Shown: piece by piece, positions 16,740-25,159 of the stretch
Layout of the letters: every line of letters begins with the position of its first letter
Numbering within the stretch: the stretch's first letter is position 1
Origin: Bifidobacterium catulorum
GTDB taxonomy: Bacteria; Actinomycetota; Actinomycetes; Actinomycetales; Bifidobacteriaceae
Assembly: GCF_003129925.1 (NCBI RefSeq)
Contig: NZ_QFFN01000010.1
Coordinates: 1 to 64,000 of the forward strand
Direction of reading: 5' to 3'
Length of the DNA: 64,000 bases
Made by a program: the position numbers and the translations under genes
Notes under the pieces: model-generated
Databases searched by the model: none
The model's input: only the letters and a program-made list of their open reading frames with translations
Told to the model about the DNA's origin: nothing

Positions 16740-17618
16740 ATGACGCATCCGATCAATCCGCCCGAAGGCTTTGTGAGCCTGTTCGATGGGGAGACGCTTA
16801 CCGGGTGGCACAGTACCGCCCGCGTGTACGGCGCCATGTATCCGGGTGGCCCCACGCTCTATGAATCATGGGAGGGATTCGGCGGGGAATTCCAGGAGAA
16901 CTCCCTCAAATATCCGGCGAAGTGGTACGTGGAAGACGGGACGATCGTCGGACGTCAGGATCCCGAACACCCCGGATTCGGCGGCTATCTCGTGACCGAT
17001 AAGAAATACGGCGATTTCGAACTCCAGCTCGAACTGAACCTCGACTGGCCCGCTGATTCCGGCATCATGTTGCGTAAGCTCGACGACCGATGGGAGGGGT
17101 GGCAGGTGCTTGCCGACCTGCGCAAAAGCGGCACCATCGGACAGTTCTATGGCAACGGTCTTGCGCCGTTCCACGCCGTCTCCTACAACCTTGATGCGAT
17201 ACGGGACGAGAACGGCACCCCCATCGGCCTCAAGGCGGACGATCCGGAGACCTCGATCGAGCCGCTCAGCCGCGAGAAATCCGACATGCTTGAAGAGAAG
17301 ATAAGCGCGGAGGACTTCATCGACATATGGAAGTTCAATGATTGGAACCACTTCCGCATCGTATGCGAGGGCAAATACCCGCGCATCAGCGTATGGGTCA
17401 ACGGCACATTGACCGGGGTGCTCGACGGAAGCCGGCGGTTCGCCGAGAACTACGATCCGCAGAAGGTCTACGAGATGCTGGGACGGAAAGGCCACATCGC
17501 CCTTGAGGTCCACGATTGCGAGCCGCTGCTCGGTTCGGAGCGATGGGCGCCGGATTCCCTGTGTCGATGGCGCAACATTTTCATCAAGGAGCTGAACACG
17601 GAGGAGACCGATGACTGA
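16740..17618 (+). CDS. DUF1080 protein, probable 3-keto-glycoside hydrolase
   Basis: 292 residues of the DUF1080 (PF06439, 3-keto-disaccharide hydrolase) jelly-roll family. Typical landmarks are GFVSLFDGETLTGWH at the N-terminus, WYVEDGTIVGRQDP, LVTDKKYGDFELQLELNLDWPADSGIMLR, and DWNHFRIVCEGKYPRISVWVNG near the end. No signal peptide is present, so it acts in the cytoplasm, unlike many secreted members in Bacteroidetes. In other bacteria DUF1080 enzymes cleave glycosides oxidised at C3 by Gfo/Idh/MocA partners, and such a partner is the next gene (8-base overlap). The ATG at 16740 has AGGAAAGG 8 bases upstream. Confidence 0.82.
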   Translation: MTHPINPPEGFVSLFDGETLTGWHSTARVYGAMYPGGPTLYESWEGFGGEFQENSLKYPAKWYVEDGTIVGRQDPEHPGFGGYLVTDKKYGDFELQLELNLDWPADSGIMLRKLDDRWEGWQVLADLRKSGTIGQFYGNGLAPFHAVSYNLDAIRDENGTPIGLKADDPETSIEPLSREKSDMLEEKISAEDFIDIWKFNDWNHFRIVCEGKYPRISVWVNGTLTGVLDGSRRFAENYDPQKVYEMLGRKGHIALEVHDCEPLLGSERWAPDSLCRWRNIFIKELNTEETDD

Positions 17619-18690
17619 GTCGATCAACGCCGCATTCGTCGGCGCGGGATTCATGGGACGCGTACACGCCGACGCCGTCCGACGGGCCGGCGGCCGTCTC
17701 GCCGCCATCGTCGGCGCCAATCTGGAGGAAAGCGCCGAAGCGGCGGAACGTCTCGGTGCGGAACGACCCTACGGGTCCCTGGAACAGGTGCTGGCCGACG
17801 ACTCCATCGACGTGGTGCACATCCTCACGCCGAACTTCCTGCATGCCGAACAGGCCATGCAGGTCATCAAGGCGGGCAAGCACGTGATCTGCGAGAAGCC
17901 GCTGGCCGTCACGTCGCAGGAGGCGGAGAGCTTGGTCGCGGCGGCGAACGACGCCGGCGTGGTGGCGGCGGTGCCGTTCGGATACCGGTTCCATCCCATG
18001 GTCCGCGAGGCCCGCGCACGTCTTGCCGGCAAGGGCATCCACTCGTTCGAGGCCAGTTATCTGCAGGATTGGCTCGCCGGAGAAACCGATGACTGGCGGG
18101 TGGACTCCAGATCGGGCGGCCGTTCGCGCGCCTTCGCGGACATCGGGTCGCATCTGGTCGACATGCTTGAATTCGTGACCGGCGCCCGCATCGTCCGGCT
18201 CACGGCACGCACGAAGATAGCCAGGCCGATGCGAGGCGGCAGACCGGTGAGCACCGAGGACATCGCCGTCGTCGTCGTGGAGCTCGACAACGGCGCCATC
18301 GGCACGCTCATGGTCTCCCAGGTCGCAGCGGGGTACAAGAACCAGCTCTCCTTCCGCATCGGCACCGACGACGAGACCATCGGCTTCGACCAGCAGACCC
18401 CGAACAGTCTCTGGCTGGGGAGGGTGGACGCTGAGACGACGATCCAGCGCGACCCCGCGCGCCTCTCCCCGGACGCCGCACGGCTGTGCACCATTCCCTC
18501 CGGCCACGCCATGGGGTACCTCGACGCCGTCGCCGGATTCGTGCGTGACGTCTATGCCGCCATCGGCGGCCATCCCGCAGAGGGGACGCCCTGTTTCGCC
18601 GACGGGTTGCGCGCCGTGCGCATCACCGAAGCCGTGCTCGAATCAGCCGCAGCCAACCAATGGGTCGACGTACCCGGAACGGAGGAATGA
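17611..18690 (+). CDS. Gfo/Idh/MocA-family sugar dehydrogenase
   Basis: 359 residues. The NAD(P) Rossmann motif is AFVGAGFMGRVHADAVRRAGG (residues about 8-28 in overlapping form) and the family signature is the active-site lysine in ICEKPLAV (about 97-104). A second catalytic region, AFADIGSHLVDMLEFVTG, supplies the conserved Asp/His pair. It oxidises or reduces a sugar hydroxyl; beside a DUF1080 hydrolase the likely reaction is oxidation at C3 of a glycoside, or reduction of the released 3-keto sugar. It overlaps the DUF1080 gene by 8 bases and precedes the isomerase by 6, so stoichiometric expression is likely. Confidence 0.87.
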   Translation: MTESINAAFVGAGFMGRVHADAVRRAGGRLAAIVGANLEESAEAAERLGAERPYGSLEQVLADDSIDVVHILTPNFLHAEQAMQVIKAGKHVICEKPLAVTSQEAESLVAAANDAGVVAAVPFGYRFHPMVREARARLAGKGIHSFEASYLQDWLAGETDDWRVDSRSGGRSRAFADIGSHLVDMLEFVTGARIVRLTARTKIARPMRGGRPVSTEDIAVVVVELDNGAIGTLMVSQVAAGYKNQLSFRIGTDDETIGFDQQTPNSLWLGRVDAETTIQRDPARLSPDAARLCTIPSGHAMGYLDAVAGFVRDVYAAIGGHPAEGTPCFADGLRAVRITEAVLESAAANQWVDVPGTEE

Positions 18691-18696
18691 TCGGAT

Positions 18697-19698
18697 ATGA
18701 ACAGGCCAGTCACGCTGTTCACCGGCCAATGGGCCGACATGCCATTCGAGGAAGTGTGCCGCCACGCCGCCGAATGGGGCTTCGACGGTCTTGAGATCGC
18801 CGCATCCGGCGACCACCTCGACATCAAACGCGCCGACGAGGATGCGGACTACCTGCAGTCCAGACTCGACATCCTCGACAAGTACGGTCTCAAGGTCTTC
18901 GCCATCTCCGACCATCTGACGGGGCAGGCAGTCTGCGACGACCCCATCGATTTCCGTCACAAGGCCATCGTCCGCGACTACACATGGGGCGACGGCGATG
19001 CCGAAGGCGTCCGCCGACGCGCCGCCGAGGACGTCAAACGCGCGGCTCGGGTGGCGCGCAAGATGGGCGCCGACATCGTCACGGGCTTCACCGGCTCGAA
19101 GATCTGGCCATACGTGGCCATGTTCCCTCCGGTGCCCGAATCCGTGATCGAGGCAGGCTACGAGGACTTCGCACGCCGATGGAACCCCATCCTCGACGTC
19201 TTCGACGACGAAGGCGTACGATTCGCGCTGGAAGTGCATCCCAACGAAATCGCCTACGACTACTGGACGGCATCAAAGGCCCTTGACGCCATCGGCCATC
19301 GCAAGGCATTCGGATTCAACTGGGACCCCAGCCATCTCATGTGGCAGGGTGTGGATCCCGTCGCGTTCCTCATGGACTACGGCGACCGCATCTATCACGT
19401 GCACTGCAAGGACACCAAGGTGCGGCACGACGGCCGTTCGGGCCGTCTCGGATCGCACCTGCCCTGGAACGACCCGAGACGGGGCTGGATGTTCGTCTCG
19501 CCGGGCCACGGCGACGTGCCCCTTGAGGAGGCGTTCCGCGCCATGGACCACATCGACTATCAGGGGCCGCTTTCCGTGGAATGGGAGGACGCCGGCATGG
19601 ACCGCCTCCACGGCGCCCCCGAGGCGCTCGCCTACGTGCGCGGCCTGCTCTGGCCCCGTCCGGAGGCGGCCTTCGACTCCGCCTTCAGCAACCAGTAG
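18697..19698 (+). CDS. TIM-barrel sugar isomerase/epimerase (AP2EC family)
   Basis: 333 residues of the xylose-isomerase-like TIM barrel (PF01261). Metal-ligand positions are recognisable: FALEVHPNE, FGFNWDPSHLMWQGVDP, HVHCKDTKV and SVEWEDAGMD. No signal peptide. Members paired with Gfo/Idh/MocA enzymes handle keto-sugars or inosose-type intermediates. It probably interconverts the keto-sugar produced by its neighbours. It follows the dehydrogenase by 6 bases with a GGAGGAATGAT ribosome region, and is followed by a strong hairpin before the transporter gene. Confidence 0.85.
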   Translation: MNRPVTLFTGQWADMPFEEVCRHAAEWGFDGLEIAASGDHLDIKRADEDADYLQSRLDILDKYGLKVFAISDHLTGQAVCDDPIDFRHKAIVRDYTWGDGDAEGVRRRAAEDVKRAARVARKMGADIVTGFTGSKIWPYVAMFPPVPESVIEAGYEDFARRWNPILDVFDDEGVRFALEVHPNEIAYDYWTASKALDAIGHRKAFGFNWDPSHLMWQGVDPVAFLMDYGDRIYHVHCKDTKVRHDGRSGRLGSHLPWNDPRRGWMFVSPGHGDVPLEEAFRAMDHIDYQGPLSVEWEDAGMDRLHGAPEALAYVRGLLWPRPEAAFDSAFSNQ

Positions 19699-19717
19699 CC
19701 GAAGACGTATCATCCGC

Positions 19718-19756
19718 GGGATGCCGCGCCCGCCATCGCGACGGGCCCGGCATCCC
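19718..19756 (+). other. Stable hairpin between isomerase and transporter genes
   Basis: Arms GGGATGCCG-c-GCCCG and CGGGC-c-CGGCATCCC with a 9-nt loop. There is no U-tract. It probably stabilises the upstream transcript end or reduces expression of the downstream genes within the operon. Confidence 0.55.
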
Positions 19757-19818
19757 GGCCCGCACGGCACGACGACGCGCCGCGCATCATTCCGTATTGC
19801 TTTTCAATGGAGAAAACA

Positions 19819-21096
19819 ATGACTGCATCAGATACATCCGTGACCGATACTTCCGCGACCACCGCGACCACCACGGTCGGCACGCTTCCGAAAAAACTCA
19901 GCCCCTCGATATTCGCCCGTCTCTCGGTGATGATGGTCATCCAGTACATGACCTACGGCGCGTGGTGGGCCACGCTCGGACTCGTGCTGTCCAGTCGCGG
20001 CCTGGGATCCATAGTCGGATTCGTCTACGCGCTCGCGGCGGTCGCGGCCATGACGTCCCCGCTGCTCGTCGGGGCGCTGGCCGACCGGTTCTTCGCATCC
20101 CAGAAGGTCATGGTCGTGTTCCACGGCTGCATGGGCGTCGTCCAGCTCGCCACGTTCTGGTTCCTGTCCCAAGGCAACGTGCCCATGTTCCTGGTCTGCG
20201 TCTTCGTCTGCATGATGCTGTATCAGCCGACCGCCACCCTGACCAACAACATCACGTTCTCCCACCTACCGGCGTCGTCCAACGCGTTCTCCGTCATCCG
20301 CGCATTCGGCACCCTCGGCTGGATCATCATCGGCCTGTTCGTCGGACAGACAGGCCTCTCCGCCAGCCCCGCAATCTTCATCGTGGGTGCGGTCATGTCG
20401 TTCATCCTGTCCGTATACTCCATCACCCTCCCGGACACGCCGCCGCCGGCCAAGGGCACGCGTTTCCAGTGGGGCGACATCATCGGCCTCGGCGCGTTCA
20501 GCCTGTTCCGCAACCGCAGCTTCGTCACCCTGTCGATATGTCTGCTTGTCACCGCCATACCGATCTCCATCTACAACTCCTACGGTTCCACATACCTCAG
20601 CATCGTTGGTGTGCCGAACGTTGCCTCGTTCATGACCATCGGCCAGTTCACCGAAATCCTCTTCCTGGTGATCCTGCCGATCGTGCTGCGGTTCACCACC
20701 ATGAAGACGGTGCTCGTCAGCGGACTGGTCGCTTGGGTCGTCCGTGCCGGCATCTTCCTCACCATGACCAACGGCAACGTGCCCATGGCCATCATCGTGG
20801 TCGCCCTGCACGGCCTGTGCAACGACTTCTTCGTCATGGCGTCGTTCATGTACATCGACGATATCGCCGGCGAACGGATCCGCGCCCAGGCGCAGGCCCT
20901 CGGCTTCTTCATCTCCTTCGGCATCGGCAATGCCATCGGCTCGCTTACGGCAGGATGGTTCTTCAACACCTTCGTAGGAGACTCCATGGAGGTCTCGGCC
21001 TGGCATCCGCTGTGGTATCTCGTCGCGGCGATCACCGCGGTCGGCTCCGTGCTGATGATCGCCTGCTTCGAACGCCGGAAAAAGTCCCGCGAGTAA
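19819..21096 (+). CDS. MFS transporter, nucleoside:H+ symporter type
   Basis: 425 residues with about 12 membrane helices. The N-terminal SVMMVIQYMTYGAWWATLGLVLSSRGLG matches the opening of NupG/YegT-type nucleoside:proton symporters, and ATLTNNITFSHLPA and FSVIRAFGTLGWIIIGLFVG match helices 4-5 of that family. Several bacterial members import glycosides rather than nucleosides. In this operon it is the likely uptake system for the glycoside processed by the neighbouring enzymes. I begin at ATG 19819 with TGGAGA upstream; an ATG 12 bases earlier overlaps that ribosome site. Confidence 0.83.
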   Translation: MTASDTSVTDTSATTATTTVGTLPKKLSPSIFARLSVMMVIQYMTYGAWWATLGLVLSSRGLGSIVGFVYALAAVAAMTSPLLVGALADRFFASQKVMVVFHGCMGVVQLATFWFLSQGNVPMFLVCVFVCMMLYQPTATLTNNITFSHLPASSNAFSVIRAFGTLGWIIIGLFVGQTGLSASPAIFIVGAVMSFILSVYSITLPDTPPPAKGTRFQWGDIIGLGAFSLFRNRSFVTLSICLLVTAIPISIYNSYGSTYLSIVGVPNVASFMTIGQFTEILFLVILPIVLRFTTMKTVLVSGLVAWVVRAGIFLTMTNGNVPMAIIVVALHGLCNDFFVMASFMYIDDIAGERIRAQAQALGFFISFGIGNAIGSLTAGWFFNTFVGDSMEVSAWHPLWYLVAAITAVGSVLMIACFERRKKSRE

Positions 21097-21187
21097 GTAT
21101 GCCGCCCGCCGCTCGCCGGCATCATCCGCGCGCGGCGGCCCTCTCCTTTTCCCCAATTATGTCAACCAACATGAAAGGAACATCATC

Positions 21188-22126
21188 ATGACCATCCCCT
21201 CCACCCATCACGACGGACTCAAGTCCCCCCGCTGGCCGGGAAGGCAGTGCCTGCAGCCCGGCCAGATCGCACAGCTGCGGGTCATCGACGTCGAAACGCG
21301 TGAAGAGACGGTGCTGCTCGAATCCGACATGCTCATCGAATCGCCGAACTGGACCCCGGACGGCGAATGGATCATCGTCAACGCCAAGGGGAGGCTCTAC
21401 CGTCTTCCCGCCGACGGCTCCGGCATGCTCGAACGCATTCCCATCGACAACGTTCCGTGGGTGAACAACGACCATGTGCTTTCCCCCGACGGGAAGCGTA
21501 TCTACTTCAGCGCGGAAGGCCACCTGTACGTCGCTCCGGTCACCGGGGGCGACGCGCGCAAGGTGTCCAACGACCATCCCGAGATCCAGGAATACAGCTA
21601 CTGGCTGCATGGCATTTCGCCCGACGAGAAGACGCTCGCCTACGTCTCCACCGAACCGGAGGGCAGCGACCCGCACGGTCGTCGCAACCTCGGCACCATT
21701 CCCGCCCACGGCGGCCCCGATTTCCAGATGACCGACGGCGTCAACGATTTCGACGGTCCCGAATACTCACGGGACGGGCAGTGGATTTACTACAACTCCG
21801 AGGAGGCCGCCACCTGCGACGGTCATGCGCAGATCTTCCGTCGCAGGCCCGACGGTTCGGAAAGGCAGCAGCTCACCTTCGACGACCGCATCAACTGGTT
21901 CCCGCATTTCGCGCCGGATGGTTCGAAATTCGTCTACATCAGTTATGAGCCTGGTCTGCTCAGCCATCCCGCCGACACCATGGTGGAACTACGCATGATG
22001 GACGCCGAGGGAGGGGAACCGGAAACCGTGACCACGCTGTTCGGCGGTCAGGGCACAATCAACACCAACACATGGGCGCCGGACGGACGCCGGTTCGCGT
22101 TCATCGCTTATCCATCGGCACTGTAG
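21188..22126 (+). CDS. TolB/WD40-like beta-propeller protein
   Basis: 312 residues made of repeated PD40-type strands: IESPNWTPDGEWIIVN, DHVLSPDGKRIYFS, LHGISPDEKTLAYVS, GPEYSRDGQWIYYN, WFPHFAPDGSKFVYIS and NTWAPDGRRFAFIAY. That gives at least six blades. No signal peptide is seen, so unlike TolB it is cytoplasmic. Related cytoplasmic propellers include oligogalacturonate lyase-like proteins, and conserved His residues are present (DHPEIQEYSYWLHG), so an enzymatic role on the operon's substrate is possible. Last gene of the operon, 91 bases after the transporter, with AAAGGAA before the ATG. Confidence 0.75.
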   Translation: MTIPSTHHDGLKSPRWPGRQCLQPGQIAQLRVIDVETREETVLLESDMLIESPNWTPDGEWIIVNAKGRLYRLPADGSGMLERIPIDNVPWVNNDHVLSPDGKRIYFSAEGHLYVAPVTGGDARKVSNDHPEIQEYSYWLHGISPDEKTLAYVSTEPEGSDPHGRRNLGTIPAHGGPDFQMTDGVNDFDGPEYSRDGQWIYYNSEEAATCDGHAQIFRRRPDGSERQQLTFDDRINWFPHFAPDGSKFVYISYEPGLLSHPADTMVELRMMDAEGGEPETVTTLFGGQGTINTNTWAPDGRRFAFIAYPSAL

Positions 22127-22237
22127 TCGCGCAGTCGTCCGGTCGCGCGGCCGTTACGGCGTCCATCCCGAATATTGCCGGTCGGATGAGGGGAAGGCGA
22201 CGTGCCGCTCCGGACGCGGTGTGGACGGCGTCGAAAT

Positions 22238-22315
22238 TCATCCACACCGCCGGATTGCGGGCTCGGGTTATCCACATTGTCAATGCGGATGCCGCCGTTC
22301 ATCCCCATATCCACA
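22238..22315 (+). promoter_or_regulatory. Three DnaA-box-like sites in tandem
   Basis: TCATCCACA (22238-22246), TTATCCACA (22268-22276, the consensus box) and ATATCCACA (22307-22315) lie in the same orientation within 78 bases of a 324-base intergenic gap. Nothing else was recognised in the gap. It could titrate or respond to DnaA, perhaps controlling the unknown gene that follows. No dnaA, dnaN or recF gene is nearby, so this is not oriC. Confidence 0.55.
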
Positions 22316-22450
22316 TTTTCGCCTCGCGTCGTTGCCGCGCATGGTTCCGACGATTTAGAGTATGGCTCACCCGCGGTCGTCGTGACCCGCGGGACGCTGC
22401 GGCACATGGTATGCGGTGCCGCGCGGTCATATGGGAGTTGGGAGCGAATC

Positions 22451-23206
22451 ATGGTGACGACGATGGAGAACGTGGAGGACCCGGGCGTGGCACTGCTGGA
22501 CACCTGCGACGTGGCCGACCTGTTCCAACGGTGCGATCCGGAAGGCTACGCCACGGCGAGAAGACGGTTCTACCGTGAGGTGAGCATCAATCCGTTCAAG
22601 AAGCACCCGGAGGCGATGCTTCGGCTGATCGAATGGTCGTTCTGCGACTGGTTCGCCTTCGAATGCGCCGTCGAGGGCTCGTCCATCGGCGACGATGGCG
22701 ACGACGGCGGCCCACGGTTCCGCGTATGCCCCGAGGGGAAAACCGGCAAGTCGCCGTATCTGGTGACGGCGGAACGGCTGTACGACTGCGACGGCATCGA
22801 CGCCGCCCAGCTGTCCGACATGCGTGATGTGGACGCCACGAATTTCGCCTCGATCTTCTGGATCGACGACGCGAATGCGGTGAAATCGCTGATGAGGGTC
22901 GAGGACGTGATGAACGGCGGCCGCTACGAGCTGCATTGCCCGTCGGACTCGGCCAAGTACGACGGCGCGCACGGCGGCACGATCGTCAACCGCATCGCCA
23001 AGGTCCGGGGCGTATGGAGGCCGTGCGCGATAGCCATCTACGAGTCGAGACGCCCGGACACGCGGCAGACGCGCGACATGCTTGTCGAATCGTTCGGCCC
23101 GTGCGGATACCAGCCCGATTTCCCCGGTCTGCTGCGGTTCTTCTACGGCCGTGCCAAGGATACCGGCCTCGGCTGGGAGGATCTCGTCGCATTGATGTAC
23201 GAGTGA
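22451..23206 (+). CDS. Hypothetical protein, unknown family
   Basis: 251 residues, soluble, no signal peptide and no motif I recognise. It is acidic and rich in aromatic residues: WSFCDWFAFECAVEG, CPEGKTGKSPYLVTAERLYDCDGID, FWIDDANAVKSLMRVEDVMNGGRYELHCPSDS, GLLRFFYGRAKDTGLGWEDLVALMYE. Codon use matches core genes and the GGGAG site before the ATG at 22451 is good, so it is a real gene. It sits alone, downstream of the DnaA-box-like cluster. The number of Cys and Trp residues suggests a compact folded domain. Confidence 0.7.
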   Translation: MVTTMENVEDPGVALLDTCDVADLFQRCDPEGYATARRRFYREVSINPFKKHPEAMLRLIEWSFCDWFAFECAVEGSSIGDDGDDGGPRFRVCPEGKTGKSPYLVTAERLYDCDGIDAAQLSDMRDVDATNFASIFWIDDANAVKSLMRVEDVMNGGRYELHCPSDSAKYDGAHGGTIVNRIAKVRGVWRPCAIAIYESRRPDTRQTRDMLVESFGPCGYQPDFPGLLRFFYGRAKDTGLGWEDLVALMYE

Positions 23207-23344
23207 GACCGGTGACTCGTTCCGAGCGATTCGTGTCATGAATATCCGGGCATTGACCATGGTCATTGGCGATTCCCCGGCGATTGTTCTTTAATGGTCG
23301 GGAAACGTTTGCGTCGCCTTTGCATCGAGGACGCCCGCTTTGCG

Positions 23345-23403
23345 CCACTCGGGAGGCACCCACTCAGAAGGCACCTCACTCAGAAGGCACCCACTCAGAA
23401 GGC
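23345..23403 (+). repeat. Tandem 15-16 bp repeat upstream of merR
   Basis: Nearly four consecutive units of CACTCAGAAGGCACC, the first degenerate (CACTCGGGAGGCACC) and the last cut short. It lies in the 5' region of the MerR gene. Copy number could vary by slippage or recombination. Confidence 0.8.
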
Positions 23404-23449
23404 CTTGACCGACCGGTAGTCGCGTCGTCATCGCCGGATAGGAGACATC

Positions 23450-23920
23450 ATGACCGCCACGACCACATGGCATACCATCCACGAGGCCTCATTGGCCTCC
23501 GGACTGCCGGAATCCACACTGCGCTACTACGAGCAGATCGGCATCATCCCGCCGATAGCGCGCGACCCCAGTTCGGGCCACCGCGCCTATTCGGACGCCG
23601 ACCTCGAACGGCTCACCACCGTCTCGTGTCTCTCCGCCACGGGCATGCCGCTGGACGCGATGCGCGAATACCTCGCCAACGCGGCCAACGGCATGGAAGG
23701 CGCCGCACGTCAGATGGAGCTGCTCGACGCCCAGGCGCTACGGCTCGCCGCCAAGGCCGAGGCCATCCGCATGCAGCAGGCCTACGTCTCGTTCAAGGCG
23801 CTTTACTGGCGTGCCGTGTCCGAAGGCCGTGAGGACGACGCGAGGAGGCTGCTTGAGGAGAACGCCGACGTCGTCACCAAGGTCAAGAGACTCCAGACCG
23901 GCGGCAAAACCGGGCGCTGA
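23450..23920 (+). CDS. MerR-family transcriptional regulator
   Basis: 156 residues. The N-terminal winged helix carries the MerR pattern HTIHEASLASGLPESTLRYYEQIGIIPPIARDPSSGHRAYSDADLERL. A coiled-coil helix follows, then a short C-terminal helix rich in Lys/Arg. No effector cysteines of metal sensors are seen, so it belongs with the stress or multidrug-type MerR regulators common beside NAD(P)-dependent reductases. GGAGA precedes the ATG. The NmrA-like reductase lies convergently 15 bases downstream. Confidence 0.87.
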   Translation: MTATTTWHTIHEASLASGLPESTLRYYEQIGIIPPIARDPSSGHRAYSDADLERLTTVSCLSATGMPLDAMREYLANAANGMEGAARQMELLDAQALRLAAKAEAIRMQQAYVSFKALYWRAVSEGREDDARRLLEENADVVTKVKRLQTGGKTGR

Positions 23921-23934
23921 CGGCGCCGCGGGAA

Positions 23935-24582
23935 TCACCAACGCACGGAGACGCGTTCGCCGACGTGGGTGTTGGCGTCGTCGGCCGTGGCCAGGTCGAC
24001 GATGGCGACGGCGTAGTCGGCGTAGCTGATCTCGCTTCGGCCGGCGTCGTCGGTCGTCAGCTCCTCGCCCGCCAGCACGTAGCGGCCCGTGCGCTCGCCG
24101 TCGGCGATGAACTCGGCGGCGGGGGAGACGAACGTCCAGCGCACGTCGTCACGCCTGCGGATCTCGTCGAGCGCGGCGCCCTGCGCCTTCGACAGCGGCA
24201 CGTATTCGTCGGGGAACTCCGGGGTGTCGAACAGATGCGTCGTATGCTCCGGGTCCACGTACAGGCTGCCCGCGCCGCCGACGACGATCAGGCGGGTATC
24301 GGTGCCGGAGAGGATATCGGACAGGTGGTTGACGGATTCGGAATGCTGGTCCAGTGTCTCCGGCGTCCATGCGCCGAACGCGTCGACGACCACGTCGAAG
24401 CCGTCGAGGTCGGCGGCGGTCAGGTCGAACAGGTCCTTGACGATGGCGTGCGGGGCGACGGTGCGGTTCTCTCCGCGCACGACGGCGGTGACGTCGAAGC
24501 CGCGTTCCACGGCCTCCTTGACGATGAGACGGCCGGCCTTGCCGTTGGCCGCGACGACCGCGATGCTGATGGTGCCGGTCAT
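23935..24582 (-). CDS. NmrA/SDR-like NAD(P)-binding oxidoreductase
   Basis: 215 residues with the atypical SDR dinucleotide motif VVAANGKAGRLIVKEAVERGFDVTAVVRG at the N-terminus. Further landmarks are DVVVDAFGAWTPETL, RLIVVGGAGSLYVD and WTFVSPAAEFIADGERTGRYVLAGEE, a pattern shared with YwnB/NmrA-like NAD(P)H-binding proteins controlled by HxlR regulators. The start at 24582 has AAAGGAG upstream. Its divergent neighbour encodes a HxlR regulator, the usual arrangement for electrophile- or quinone-responsive pairs. Confidence 0.85.
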   Translation of the reverse strand: MTGTISIAVVAANGKAGRLIVKEAVERGFDVTAVVRGENRTVAPHAIVKDLFDLTAADLDGFDVVVDAFGAWTPETLDQHSESVNHLSDILSGTDTRLIVVGGAGSLYVDPEHTTHLFDTPEFPDEYVPLSKAQGAALDEIRRRDDVRWTFVSPAAEFIADGERTGRYVLAGEELTTDDAGRSEISYADYAVAIVDLATADDANTHVGERVSVRW

Positions 24583-24600
24583 GGTGAACTCCTTTGCATT

Positions 24601-24634
24601 GTATGGACGGTGTCGTTGTATGGACGGTGTCGTT
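24601..24634 (-). repeat. 17-bp direct repeat upstream of the NmrA-like gene
   Basis: GTATGGACGGTGTCGTT occurs twice back to back, starting 18 bases upstream of the gene's start codon, within its 5' leader. It may be a recent duplication. Confidence 0.8.
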
Positions 24635-24784
24635 GCATCGGCGGAGGCGAAACGGGTATTGCGCTTCCGCCGCTGATTCAGTACCGTATTGCAGTACGTT
24701 CCAAAAAGGAAGAAGGCACCAGAAAGTGCCATAGTTACCTTTTGGAAACCATTGTGTGTTTGCAACGTTTTCGGGAGGTTGATG

Positions 24785-25126
24785 ATGCCTGCTTTGGAAC
24801 AGCTTCCGGCGTGTCCCGTCGAGACCACGCTGACCCTGATATCCGACAAGTGGAAGATGCTCATCGTGCGCGACCTGTTGGACGGCACCAAGCGGTTCGG
24901 CGAGCTGCGCCGTTCCGTCGGCAATGTGTCGCAGAAGGTGCTGACGTCGAACCTCCGCCAGATGGAGGCAGACGGACTGGTGAGCCGAAAGGTCTATGCC
25001 GAGGTGCCGCCGCGCGTGGAGTATTCGCTCACCGAAACAGGGCGCAGTCTTCGCATCGTGGTGGACGCCATGTGGCGGTGGGGCGAGCAATACAAGGCCG
25101 GGCTGGCCTCCGTCCGGCACGGCTGA
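24785..25126 (+). CDS. HxlR-family transcriptional regulator
   Basis: 113 residues; a minimal HxlR winged helix: LPACPVETTLTLISDKWKMLIVRDLLDGTKRFGELRRSVGNVSQKVLTSNLRQMEADGLVSRKVYAEVPPRVEYSLTETG in order. Cys near residue 9 is in the position used for redox sensing in YodB/HypR-type members. GGGAGG sits 6 bases before the ATG at 24785. It is divergent from the NmrA-like reductase and probably represses it until oxidised by quinones or aldehydes. GTAC-N9-GTAC at 24681-24697 between the two genes is a possible binding site. Confidence 0.88.
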   Translation: MPALEQLPACPVETTLTLISDKWKMLIVRDLLDGTKRFGELRRSVGNVSQKVLTSNLRQMEADGLVSRKVYAEVPPRVEYSLTETGRSLRIVVDAMWRWGEQYKAGLASVRHG

Positions 25127-25159
25127 AGCCGCCGGCGGCCGTTCCGGCGGCGTGCGGCG

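Noticed and set aside
22127-22450. Chromosomal replication origin
   Set aside because: Three DnaA-box-like sites exist but there is no AT-rich unwinding element and no dnaA, dnaN or gyrB gene nearby.
23345-23403. CRISPR array
   Set aside because: Units are directly tandem, with no spacers and no cas genes.
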